From Dichetophora obliterata (Eukaryota > Arthropoda > Insecta > Diptera > Sciomyzidae): 64,000 nt of DNA. The stretch spans positions 183,008,888 through 183,072,887 of the forward strand of contig OY986438.1 in NCBI GenBank assembly GCA_963920525.1, written 5' to 3'. Positions within the stretch are counted from its first letter, which is position 1; each line of letters starts with the position of its first letter. Shown here one piece after another: positions 47,423 through 58,362 of this stretch. Under the pieces are notes generated by a model, which was not told the origin of the DNA, did not search any database, and was given only the letters and a program-made list of their open reading frames with translations. The translations under genes were made by a program, and so were the position numbers.

Positions 47423-48655
47423 CACTATGCGCCACCATTTTTGTGGTCGGTATGTCATAAATTTTGCCGCTTTTTTTTGGATATAGCTCCATACATTTCA
47501 CATTTTAGTAATAATAAACATTCAATTAAAGAAAAATAAATTTACTTTAAATTTAATTTATCAATTTTGCTAATCTGTCGAGTACTTCCGCACAACCGAA
47601 AAAAATTTAATAAAAAAAATATTCAGTGAAAAATAAAATCGAAAAATCCTTAAAAAACTAGCAAAAATAGAAGGCACCAGAATATGCATAGTATATTATT
47701 TTATGCATAAAGATGGCTATTTAAGGAAAAGAATGAGCTACTGATAAATTAATTAATTTTGCCACATATAACTTTTTCAGATGTAGTGTACACTGTACAG
47801 TAAGCTTGTTGCATTTAACAATGCTGCTAGGTATGTTTTTAAAATCCAACGTTGGGATCATATCACTGCGAAATGCAAATAAATTCTTGGTTGTAATTTA
47901 ATTCAATATTTAAATATGCGTAATATAATTTTTTTACACGGACTCATCAATACTAAACACCCGAGATATCTCTATGAAAAATTACAGTTTTTCCAATCTA
48001 ATCGTTCGACCAACTTTATTGTTCCGCGACACAGCTACCTCAACAGTAGCAGATTCTTTTTTATTAGCACCATAAGACTTTGGAATTCATTGCCCAATTA
48101 TTTGAAACAAATAAATATTATAACCATCTTTAAACGGGAAATTTTTAGATACTTTTCAGAAATAGAATAATTATTCATTAAATTAAGTTTCTATGCTATT
48201 CTCTTTTCTTTTATCTATTCATTATTTTCTTTGCCTTAAAACTTTCTTTTCTTTCTACTTTTTTTAAATAGACTGTTTAAACCGATAACTTAATAACTTT
48301 GATATTATATGTATTATATTTATTTTAATATTTTAATTTAATAATTTATTTACATATTTTAAGATAAATGTTAGTATATAAGTAAGTATCTATCAACTTG
48401 ATTTTCCTCCTTTGATGTACTATAAAAGATAAGTCTTAATGTACAATAATGAAAATGAATAATAAAAATAATAAAGAAAAGAAATGGAAGAATAACGAAT
48501 TTAGACGATGGTGCCAAAAATTGACCACAAACCGTTTTTTAATTTTATTTAAAATAATTTTATTTTATTTTTTGTAAAGTTAATGTTTAGGTCAAATTTT
48601 ATGAAAGTTATGGTAAATGTATATTTGAAAAGTGATTTCGGCTCCTTTTTTGTCT
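47423..48655 (+). repeat. left arm of a giant interrupted inverted repeat
   Basis: Starts CACTATGCGCCA. In reverse complement it matches parts of 51766-56600 in order: GGATATAGCTCnATACATTT, TATCAATTTTGCTAATCT, AAATCCTTAAAAAA, AAGAATGAGCT, AACATTAACTTnACAAAAAA, and GTGATTTCGGCTCCTTTTTT (perfect over 25 bp at the inner end). A LINE (about 47757-48484) interrupts it. Confidence 0.85.
47757..48484 (+). pseudogene. CR1/I/Jockey-type LINE 3' fragment
   Basis: Reads AFNNAARYVFKIQRWDHIT, then MRNIIFLHGLINTKHPRYLY and FFISTIRLWNSLPNYLKQI, the conserved tail that follows the RT in several LINE clades. The frame ends at 48170, followed by an AT-rich 3' UTR and an AATAAAAATAATAAAG tail. It lacks any RT catalytic box. 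Confidence 0.75.
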
Positions 48656-48750
48656 GTTATAGTTTTCAGAATTTGTTTGTCTAATGAGAAACCATATGTA
48701 ATCGCCCATCATGTTCACGTTACAGGATCCCTGATATCGTCGCTCCATTG

Positions 48751-48784
48751 CACTGTGGTCTAGTCGATGATTCTAGCGCGAATT
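48751..48784 (+). repeat. left Transib terminal repeat (heptamer-like end)
   Basis: 13-bp block, 5-bp divergent spacer, 16-bp block; partner of 51568-51601. Confidence 0.9.
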
Positions 48785-49022
48785 TAATCCAAAAATCAAC
48801 ATACGGATTTTTGCTTAAAAATTAGTTTTTTCAGTAGATAATATATGAGAACTTAGAAAACAATAAAATTTCCCTTATAATTTTGTTTTATTGTGTGGCA
48901 ACTCCGCTTGGTACCGTTACCTCTCAACACGTGTTGCGACGTATACAAAAAGTGCAGTTTTCCGATTGTGTGTTTAAGTGATTTTGTATTTAAAAAAGTG
49001 CATTGTTTTTGAAGAATACGTG

Positions 49023-51275
49023 ATGGAAAATATTCAACAAAGTACGTTTTCAATTTTTTTTTTTTTTAAAGAAAATATTTATCACAAAAATTAAGAAGGG
49101 TATTTGAAGTGCATTTTTTTCCTAAAAATTCATATATTTTAATGGTTAGAAAAATATGCAGATATTTGCAGGTCTTAAAATATATTTTTTTCAAATCTTT
49201 ATGGTTTTGGTTTCTAGAAACAAAAAAAATTAGGTGCACATACGCGCAACTTTGACTTTTATTATAGGAGCGGACATCGTAATTACTCATATGGAGCTCT
49301 ACAATGAGTGGCTGCGAGTGAAAAATTTAAGTCGCGATGAGTGTTGCAATTCACTTTATTTATTAATTAGCAACAATAAATGCATTAATCAGAGCAATTC
49401 TAAAAACATTTTGACAAATTTTATAAAAAATGTTGAGCAACGTTGGAAGGCATGCCATAGAATTAAAGATCGATTTGAAGAGAATAATAGAAATTGGCTT
49501 GGATTACAAGTTTTATTCCCAAAAAATTTAAATGCTTCTCAGAGTTCAGCGCCGTCTAAGCGTGGCAGACCATCAAAAAAATTTATAGATTGTGGCAAAA
49601 GAGCAAAACAGAAAAATATTAGAAAACTAGCAAATACTACGAGTACTGAAGAACTATCTTTCGCAACTCAAACAAATTTAAGAAAATGTGGAAAGCGAGC
49701 TGCTGCTGAAGTTGTTAAGGATGTAACAACATCTAATTCTCCAGGACGAGCAAAAAAGTTCAGAAACGCGTACAAATCAATGTACACCACAAAAAAATTA
49801 CCTACCGGTATGAGTCCAGACGAAGCACTATCATTGATTATAAATACTAAATCAAGTAAGTCTATATACTTAGCATATCGAATGGCAGCTAAAAATAGCA
49901 ACGCAAATATATATCCATCGTGGAATAAAATTTTAACAGCAAAAAGTCAATGCTTTCCAGATTCCGAATCTATTACATTGCAAGATGACGGTGTTGAAAT
50001 TCAGTTGCAAGCTCTTTTACACCTAACAGCAACACGCTTATGTAAGCTTCAATCTGAGGTGCTCCATACGATTCCAAATACTCATCTTACTCTTGTGTGT
50101 AAGTGGGGAATAGATGGCAGTTCTGGTCAAAGCAATTATAGACAAGTCTCTGTTAAAGGAAAAAATGATTCATCTGTCATAGTTATTTCACTTGTCCCCT
50201 TACAATTACGCGACAGTTCAAACGAAACAGTGGTTCTATGGCGAAATCCTGTTCCATCTTCCACAAGATTTTGTAGAGCAATAAAATTCTTTTTCGCTAA
50301 AGAAACATGCGAAATAATTTCAGAAGAAACCGAAAAAATTCAGGCTCAAATAACTGAGCTAAGTAATTTTCATTATGAGAAAAAGATAATTAGTTTCAAA
50401 TTGATCCTTACAATGATTGACGGCAAAGTAGTGAATGCGCTGACTGGAACTAAGTCTACACAAAGCTATTATATATGCCAAGCAAAGCCAACAGACATGA
50501 ACGATTTGGAAAATATTGGAAAAAAACTGCCAAGGATAGAAAATTATACTTTCGGACTATCAACTCTACCTGCCTGGATAAGGTTTTTTGAATGTTGCCT
50601 TCATATTAGCTATCGAATGGACATTAAATGCTGGCGAGTAAGGGAAAAGGACAAGGAAAATATGTTGGCTAAAAAGAAAAAAGTAGTTGATAGATTCAAA
50701 ACAGAACTAGGAATTTTGGTTGATCAACCTAAGCCTGGTTGCGGATCAACAAATACAGGCAACACAGCAAGAGTTTTTTTTTTCGAAATTCCAGAAACTC
50801 TGCGGAAATCACAGGATTAGACGAAAATTTAATTAAAAGGTTTTATAATATTCTGCAAACTATTTCTTGCGGATACGAAGTAGATTGCGAAAAATTTAAG
50901 ATATATACTTTTGAAACTGCTGAACTGTTTGTTTCTAAGTATCCATGGTTTTACATGCCTCCAACAATACACAAAATTCTATTACATGGTGCTGAAATAA
51001 TAAAATATGCGATGTTGCCGATAGGTCAACTTGGTGAAGAGGCACAAGAGTCTAAAAATAAAGACTTTAAATTCATAAGAGAGTACAGAACGAGAAAAGA
51101 TTCAATCGAACATACAAATACAGATATATTTAATTATTTTTTATTATCATCAGATCCAGTGATTTCATGTATATCGCTAAGTGACAAATTTAATAAAAAC
51201 AAACTTAAACTTGGAATTGAACCTATAAAGCTGATGATTCAGATTCTTCATCTTCAGAAAGTGAATCAAATTTAA
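49023..51275 (+). pseudogene. Transib transposase gene, RAG1-core-like, with one clear frameshift
   Basis: Proposed exon 1, 49023-49041 (MENIQQ...), then a 226-bp intron with GTACGT and TTTATTATAG at its ends, then exon 2 from 49268. Joining gives QQRADIVITHMELYNEW in frame. The protein has an AT-hook-like KRGRPSKK near residue 105. WGIDGSSGQSNYRQ holds the first catalytic Asp (about 289), and LTMIDGKVVNALTGTKSTQ the second (about 391). Their spacing fits the Transib/RAG1 family. A one-base slip in a ten-T run (50774-50783) breaks the frame, which resumes as RNSRNSAEITGLDENLIKRF. MPPTIHKILLHGAEII and LPIGQLGEEAQESKNKDF carry the Glu (about 600), aligning with the RAG1 E-motif region. A second shift near 51228 is possible: the alternative frame gives an acidic tail (ADDSDSSSSESES). 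The usual CxxC after the second Asp is reduced to YYICQA. Confidence 0.85.
49042..49267 (+). other. predicted intron in the Transib gene
   Basis: Donor GTACGT, acceptor TTTTATTATAG, phase preserved. Inferred from frame continuity only. Confidence 0.55.
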
Positions 51276-51567
51276 GTGCGCTCCAAAATATTATATACTT
51301 TTTGTTCAGAAAATTTTGAACTCCTTTTTTTATCTACTAAATATATAAATTTAAAATATTGTTAACATCATTTTTCTAATTTTTTATTTAAAAGTATCAG
51401 TATTTTATTTTTACTCCATGTATCAGAAAAGTTTACTTTCTTCATTAAATAAGATATATGCATATTTTTTTATCAAATTATTTGCAGTTTTTTTTAAATA
51501 ATATTAGTTTCGAGCGAAATAATAAGCACAAAGATTGGAAACTCTAATTTTTTACGAATGTTGAACT

Positions 51568-51601
51568 AATTCGCGCTAGAATCGCACTCTAGACCACAGT
51601 G
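51568..51601 (-). repeat. right Transib terminal repeat (heptamer-like end)
   Basis: Ends CACAGTG, followed directly by the CATTG duplication. Confidence 0.9.
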
Positions 51602-52487
51602 CATTGGTTTCATTTGTTGATGAAATCATTGACCGTGTTCAAATAAATAAATTTGTTTATATATATAAAATCGGACATATAAGCAGACTTCAAATTGTTT
51701 GAAGGTTTTTGTGATTTCAATGTCAGTGGGTTATTGGGTTAGTCGATAACTATCGATTATCGCTAGCAAAAAAGGAGCCGAAATCACTTTTAAAATATGC
51801 GTTTGCCATTACTTTAATATAATTTGACCAGGGACCGAAAATACCAGTTATTTTCGAAAGTCCTATTCAAAAAGTCAGATGGAAAGAACTAGTCTATTCG
51901 ATATTTGAATATAGCAATGTGATGTTTTTAAGTTAAGGAATAATAACCTTTAATGATTTTAATTTTTCTGATTTTTTTAAAAGAGTCAATAAATAATCGT
52001 TATTTTTTGATCAATTTGATTTTGATCAAAAATAAAAGTTAAAACTTGACTTTTATTTTTTTGATCAATTATAAAAGTTGAAATTTCATTTTTATTTTTT
52101 GATCAAATATAAAAATTAAAATTTGACAAGTTAAAATTTGACTTTTATTTTTTTAATCAAATATAAAAGTTAAAATTTTACTTTTATTTTTCGATCAAAA
52201 CAAACAGTTAAAATTTGACTTTTACTTTTTCGATCAAAAGTAAAGGTCATATTTTAATTCCTATATCATCTACACGCAGTCGCTATTCCAATGATAAGCA
52301 ACTAAGCAATGCAGGCGCGTACCCAGGGGGTTTTGGAGATTAGAACCCCCCCCCCCCCCCCGAAATGAAAGAATTTTAACGAGCTTCGAGAGAACACTCT
52401 GCACAACAAGGAAAAATAGAAAGACTCAATTTAAAGCATTTATTGTGGAAAGACTATAGTATATAAAATTAAAAATTTTTTAAAGTA

Positions 52488-53250
52488 CACTGATATGTGT
52501 TCAAATTTATTGGAACTTTGTTCATATCAAATGAATTTACTTTTTAAATAGAGCTTGAAAAAATTTAATTTAACTTAAACTCAAATTTTTTTACAGTTCA
52601 ATTAAAAACAAAAGTTTTGTTTCAAAACAATGTTTTTAAATAAACTTTTATAGTAAACATTTACAGTTTAAAAACATTTGTTTTAAACCATTTTAAGACA
52701 AAAACTTTAGTATTGGGAACAAATATTTTTAAATATCGTACATAAATTAAAAGCAATAAAAATTAAACCGCTGTTTTTTCGATTCCATTTTTTTACTTTT
52801 TTAGGGTTTTCGACGTCATATTCGTAATTAGTGACCCCTGTAACCGAATACCATATTTTAACTCCATTCGATAAATATTAGGCTTATTGCAGCTTCAAAT
52901 ATTTAAATATTTTAAACATATAAGTAATAAACTAGTTTTTATTACATCTAATGTTAATTATTTGTAAAACCAATTTAAAAAATATTTTCACACAGTTAAA
53001 GTTAAAATTGGGGTTTTTCTCAGTTTGGTCTCAATTATCTGTCAATTTTTGTCAATGATTCTACTGAATAAAAATTTTCAATCCAAACTCAGATAGCTAC
53101 GTTTTTTTTTTTTATTGTAAACTAAATGAGTTTTTTTAGTTGAAAATTTAATACGCTTATTTTAAATTTTGTTTTGTAGAAACGCAAAAGCGTTAAATTC
53201 TTATTTTAAAATTTTTTGTTTAATTTTATAGTATGTTTTTATACTCAGTG
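52488..53250. mobile_element. MITE with CACTGA/CTCAGTG ends, TA-flanked
   Basis: 763 bp, TA on both sides. Homologous along its length to 57478-58244. Inner motif TTTTCGACGTCATATTCGTA near 52809. Confidence 0.8.
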
Positions 53251-53299
53251 TAAATAATAAAAAAAAATATTCCAAAATTAATTTTTTGTTTGTTTTTAA

Positions 53300-53535
53300 T
53301 TGCATCTTTTTCTCGATAGGTGGCATAAAAAAGCAGTCCTTTTCAGCCGGCGTAAAGATCCCTGTCCTTTTTTTCATGCTTCAAGCAAAACCTCGTTTCC
53401 ATCGCTTCGAAGACCCAAAACATGCATGAGAAGTAAAACTGGAGAAGAAAGGCTCAATGGGTTAGCTCTTCTAAATGTTCACAGGGATCTTTACGCCGAT
53501 TTATCGAAAAAAAAAAATCAAAGTGTATTTTAATA
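53300..53535 (+). pseudogene. hAT transposase C-terminal fragment (dimerisation region)
   Basis: SFPSLRRPKTCMRSKTGEER, then LNGLALLNVHRDL, matching the ...RLK..LRSTM...RL..LALL..H... end of hAT transposases of the ZMYM1/TTF-domain type. It lies in the GGCGCGTACCCAG element, consistent with that element being hAT-derived. Confidence 0.75.
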
Positions 53536-55190
53536 AGGATACTTGTAGCTACTACCTTTATTAGAATTATTAAGTTTGGCCCAGTAGGAAAAATTTAGCA
53601 CGACTTTTTAAAAAATGCTCTAATTTTCAACGCTTTTGATTACCATAGCGAGGGAAAATTGTAACCAAACCTTGTAATAGTAGTTAAAGTTGTCGTAATG
53701 TTATTAATATGAACTTTGATTTTTTTTTCCGCTAAATTGCGACCAAAATATCTTGGCTCCGGCTGAAAAAGACTACTTGTGCTTTGAAAAAAATATACTT
53801 TGAAAAAAAAAATTTATTTTATTTGCGTAAAATTTTTTTTAAGTTTCTTTGTTTTGTAGTCTTTTTACAATAAATATCAACACTAGTTGAATTCGTTGAA
53901 AACGTTTTTACGCCATAACTTCTGAACCCTTAAAGAACACACTTTCATTTCATATCTTTGGAAAGGTAATGGAACGTAAAAAAAATGAAAATAATGAAAA
54001 TGAAAAAAAGAAATTCTAGCGCCTGTTGCTGGCATGGTATTAAACTTTGAAATTAATAATGGGTCAAGTAACTGCAATTTTTTTAAAAGGTTTCATATTT
54101 TGTCTTCAAAATAAAATTTCCAATGCTATTACGCAAACGCAAATTTTGTCCGGCGTAAGGCTTTTTAAGTACAAGTCCAATCTTAATAAATTTAGTATAG
54201 TTTGATAGGCTCAGACCTGTAGATATGCAAACTGGACATTTTATTTCTTAAAAATGTATATAGTTTAAGTTATAGCGAGTTAAAGTTTGCATATAATTAT
54301 TTTTGTTATGTTGCTTTTTTCTCTTCTTAATTTCAGCATATGCCTAAAAATATGTGAGGTTTTTAGCGCTACCTATCGGCTAATAGCTATGAAACTGTTA
54401 TACTGACGAATAATCTTTTATAATTTCACAACTAAAACTATGAATTGATGTATTCAAAATCAAAGTGATACTGAAATGATTTCTTACTGTTGAAAAAATA
54501 TTTCTAAGCTGTTGGTCGAAAAATTATTTAATTTTTAAAAATTTACACAAAAATTTAATAAGAAATACCGCGTATATTGCAAAAAGGTCAAAATTATTTC
54601 ATTAAAATTTTGATCAGTTGAAAATCTATTAAATAGCTTAAAATAAAATCTAAGTATATTTGATTTTAGAGTTTTAACGCCACACAGGTTTACTAGATTC
54701 CAATGATACCCTATTTACGAAAATCGCGTTTAAATTGACTGAGCTACGTTGTCTCAAAATATACCCTATTTTGGCATTCCCTTGTCTATGGGTTCGCGAA
54801 AGGAATCTCAAAACCTCAAATTCCGGATTTGGTTTTCTAAGAAATAAACTAATCTAAGCACAAAATTTGAGCCGAAGATGGTCAGTGCAACTGATATTAC
54901 ACTTCAATGTGAAATGGGCGATATAGTGAAAATAATTTGTTCCTACTCTGAGGAAATATGTTTAATGCAAATTTTTTTATAACATATTGTTAAAAATTGG
55001 TTAAAAAATTGCTTGAAATATTTTTTTAAATTTTGTACGAAAAATCATGCATTGATATTAAAGGCATTGTGTTGAATTTAAAAACGTGATGGTTTTTCCA
55101 GCGTATAAATTGATTTTGATCAATATTTTGTACCCCATATTTAAAGGCACTGCTTGAATCAGACAATGCTTCACATATCAATACGTTATA
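53536..55190. other. interior of the nested hAT-type element, no legible gene
   Basis: AT-rich; no further transposase motif recognised. CGGCGTAAAGATCCCTGTCC at about 53348 and GGGATCTTTACGCCG at about 53484 are an inverted pair. Confidence 0.5.
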
Positions 55191-55330
55191 AATCCATCAA
55201 AAAGCCGATTCCTGAAGATTGGTGCAACGTTTCCGGTTTCAGTCGCTTCAAGCGAACCCTCTTTTTCGTCGCTTCGAAGACCCAAAACATGCAAGACCAC
55301 GGAAGAAATTGTAAATGCATTAGCCCAAAA
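55190..55330 (+). pseudogene. second copy of the hAT C-terminal motif, shorter
   Basis: CGCTTCGAAGACCCAAAACA followed by TGCAAGACCACGGAAGAAAT resembles the LRRPKTC segment of 53395-53430, then diverges. Confidence 0.5.
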
Positions 55331-56115
55331 AAATATATATATACCTATTATTATATATTATATAAAAAAAAAATTGGAATAAGTCTAAACGAAAAAAATT
55401 AAAACCCCCCGAAATTTTTTTCTGGGTACGCGCCTGATGCAATGCAACGATATGAAGATTGATTGTTAGCAATGCTTTTTTTTTCTGTGCCAAAATGAAA
55501 ACAATTGATCAAAAATATAAATGTAAAATTTTAACTGTTATTTTTGACCGAAAAAATAAAATTCAAATTTTAACTTTTATTTTTGATCAAAAAATAAAAG
55601 TCAAATTTTAACTTTTTTGTATCGAAATAAAATCGGTCAAAAAATAACCATTATTTGTTGACTGTTTTGAAAAAAATCATAACCGTTACAGTCCCTGAAT
55701 ATGATCCAAACATTAACTTCACAAAAAACAAAATTAAATTATTTTAAATAAAATTAAAAAAACGGAAAAAATTTAATTTTTGGTACCTTCACATTGTTGT
55801 TTCTAAAATCGTTATTCTTTCATAAATTTTCTTTATCAGAAGCTCATTCTTTTTCTCAAAGAGCCATCCATCTTCATGCATAAAATGATAAACTGTGCAT
55901 ATTTCGGTGTCTTCTTTTTTTTTTGCTTATTTTTTTAAGGATTTTTCAATTTTTTTACACTAAAAAAAATTATTTATTTTTTTATATTTCTTTCGATTGT
56001 GCGGAAACTACTCCAAAGATTAGCAAAATTGATAAAATAGATTTGACATAAATTTTTTTTTTTCTTGTTTAATTTGATATTTATTTTTTTTCTTGTTTAA
56101 TTTGATATTTTTTTT

Positions 56116-56400
56116 TGTTATTAAAACAAAATAATAAGAGAAAATTATACAAAAGACAGAAATGAGTTTATAGTTGAAAATTAAACATGCTTTTTTTAAA
56201 CTTTGTTTTGTAGAAACGCATATGAGTTAAATTTATATTTTAAAATTGTTTGCTAAATTTTAAAGTATGTTTTTTCTCAGTGTAGACATTATTTCTTTCA
56301 GTTAATTTTTATTTTTCAACAAAATTTTCTTGTAAGCCTAACACTTCTCCCAGGTGATGGCCTCCTCAAGGTATTGGCGTCCTAGTTTGACGAAAATCGG
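56116..56400. repeat. duplicated block: MITE right end plus mariner tail, copy 1
   Basis: Matches 58095-58362 in the same orientation: MITE right end ending CTCAGTG at 56282, then about 118 bp containing CTTCTCCCAGGTGATGGCCT. It interrupts the right arm of the giant inverted repeat. Confidence 0.8.
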
Positions 56401-56640
56401 CCAATTAAAACTGAAGATATGGTAAAATGTATAGAGCTATATCCAAAAAAATCGGCTCAAAAATTCAAAAATATATATCTCGAAAACCTATACATAGCAA
56501 AAATTTAAATAACGCTTTTAGTGTTCAGCGAGCAGAAATCTATAAGAAAAAAATAGTGACATACCGATCACAGAATTTTTTTCCATTTTGGCGCATAGTG
56601 TTATTGAATATAGTTTCTAGGACGAGTAGGAGAAGGTTAG

Positions 56641-57435
56641 ACAATATATGTACTCGTTAAAGGAATAATAATATATTAAAAATTTGGAAGCATTTTGCAA
56701 TTGAAAAGTCATAAAATATACGAAATAGGAAAATTTTTTTTTGGGAATTGCTTTAGAAAATCAAAAAAAAAGGATAAATAAAAAATTGTTTTCTTGCAAT
56801 ATTCCTCTTGAAAATGAAGTATTTATTTTATTTATATTTTTCCTATTTTTAAAGTGTACTGAACTTTTTAATGAGTCCAGCATCTAAATCTTTTTTTACA
56901 TTTTCAGTAAGATAATATAGTTATAGTAATAGAATCAAGATTTTTACTGAGCATAAATCGATGAAAATTTAAAAATGTTTTGGATTTTCTTAATTGATAT
57001 TTACTGATTTCACGAGCTGGATTGCGGAATTGCAAAATTGAACAAAAACAAAGAATTTTTTGCAAATCTTTAAGAGAAATATAGAGTATTTCTAATGGCC
57101 AAAGGAAAACTTTCACACAATTGCATATTTTATAAGAGCATAAAAAAAATGTTGGTCTTTAATAAAACTGAGTCCATTCATAAAATTATTTGATGAAGGG
57201 ACCATTAATATATTGCATACTTTGAATATTAAATATTTTAAAATTTTTCCAAATTTGTTTGATTTATAAAAAAATAAATTTTTATATTTTTGTTTTATGC
57301 AATTAATTAACTATTTAAGTTTCTTCAAAAACTTACTTATTTACGATGGTTAGTAATAAAACAAAGTATATTTCAATTGCTAATAGTCTCATCTGAATTT
57401 CATATAAATCTTTGAACATTGGCTTATGTTGACAT
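56641..57435. other. unassigned AT-rich DNA
   Basis: No supported gene. Confidence 0.4.
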
Positions 57436-58362
57436 ACCAGGATGGTCTGAAAAGTTTCTGATCTAGCAAGGATCCTGCACTGAGGGAAATATGTGTTAAT
57501 ATTAATTGAAGTTGTGTTCACATTAAATGAATTTGTTTTTAAAGTAGACCTTGAAACAAATTCATTTGAGTTAAACACAAATGTTTTTAAAGTTTAATTT
57601 AAACAAAAATTTTTTTTTTCAAAACAATGTTCTTAAATATACTTTCATTGTAAAAATTTTAAGTTTAAAAAAATTTATTTAAACGAAAAATTTAATGCAA
57701 AAAATTTAATATTAAAAACAAATATTTTAAGACATCATTTAAAAATATTGTTATTAAATTAAAAACAAATAAATTAAACCTCCATTTTTTTTCCATGCCA
57801 TTTTTTTAACTTTTTCGAGTTTTCGAAGTCAGATTCGTGATCAGCGACTCCAGGGATCCCCCGAATGACAAATTTTTTTATTGTGGCTTGAAATACAGAA
57901 AATATAAAAATAATTATTTAGTTTTTATTTCATCTTATGCTCGATATTTGTATAACCAATTCAAAAATATTTTCAATCAATTAAATACAAAATCGGGATC
58001 TCAGTTGTCTGGCAATAATTTTCAATGATTCTACTGTACATAATTTTTTAATTCAATCTCTGAGAGCGACGTATTTCTTGTTATTAAAATAAAATAATAT
58101 GAGAAATTAAACAAAAGACAGAAATGAGTTTATAGCTGAAAATTAAACACGCTTATTTTAAATTTTGTTTTGTAGAAACGCAAATGGGTTAAATTTATAT
58201 TTTAAAATTGTTTGTTAAATTTTAAAGTATGTTTCTTCTCAGTGTAGACTTTATTTCTTTCAATTAATTTTTATTTTTCAACAAAATTTTCTTGTAAGTC
58301 TACACACTTCTCCCAGGTGATGGCCTCTTCAAGGCATTGGCGTCCTAGTTCGACGAAAATTT
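57436..58362 (-). pseudogene. mariner C-terminal remnant with a MITE in its 3' UTR
   Basis: Minus strand 58362-58272 reads FVELGRQCLEEAITWEKCVD then LQENFVEK and a stop, like the (R)W.KCVD..G.Y.EK end of mariner transposases. Beyond the MITE (57478-58244), CCAGGATGGTCTGAAAAGTT at 57437 looks like a mariner terminus. Assignment rests on short motifs. Confidence 0.4.
57478..58244. mobile_element. MITE with CACTGAG/CTCAGTG ends, second full copy
   Basis: 767 bp; matches 52488-53250, including AAATGAATTTnnTTTTTAAA near the left end and TTTTGTTTTGTAGAAACGCA near the right. Contains CAGATTCGTGATCAGCGACT (about 57830). Confidence 0.8.

Larger units (their letters stand above)
48751..51601 (+). mobile_element. 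Transib-superfamily transposon (RAG1-related), near intact
   Basis: 2851 bp with perfect 5-bp target duplication CATTG (48746-48750, 51602-51606), the Transib duplication length. Both ends begin CACTGTGGTCTAG, then a 5-bp stretch that differs (TCGAT/AGTGC), then GATTCTAGCGCGAATT on both sides. CACTGTG is the complement of the V(D)J heptamer CACAGTG. One spliced gene fills the interior. Inserted in the loop of the giant inverted repeat. Confidence 0.92.
52315..55432. mobile_element. nested hAT-type element (GGCGCGTACCCAG ends)
   Basis: Left GGCGCGTACCCAG, right CTGGGTACGCGCC. The empty site is visible at about 21449-21470 (CAACTAAACGATGCAATGCA), which supports an about 8-bp worn duplication (GCAATGCA / CTGATGCA). 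The left end is followed by G- and C-runs. Contains hAT transposase scraps and a further MITE. Confidence 0.75.
51829..55696. mobile_element. hAT-like element (CAGGGACCG ends) containing nested insertions
   Basis: Left CAGGGACCG, right CAGTCCCTG. Flanks AATTTGAC and AATATGAT agree at 6 of 8 bases, a worn 8-bp target duplication. The mirrored left arm of the giant inverted repeat shows the uninterrupted site (AATTTGACCTAAACATTAAC), which confirms both borders. The interior units match 21205-21786. Confidence 0.78.
51766..56600 (-). repeat. right arm of the giant inverted repeat, with insertions
   Basis: Inverse of 47423-48655, interrupted by the hAT nest at 51829-55696 and by a duplicated block at about 56116-56400. 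It ends TTGGCGCATAGTG at 56600, mirroring the left CACTATGCGCCA. Confidence 0.85.

Noticed and set aside
47418..47427. 5-bp target duplication for the giant inverted repeat
   Set aside because: Flanks GATAA and TTATT do not agree as direct repeats.
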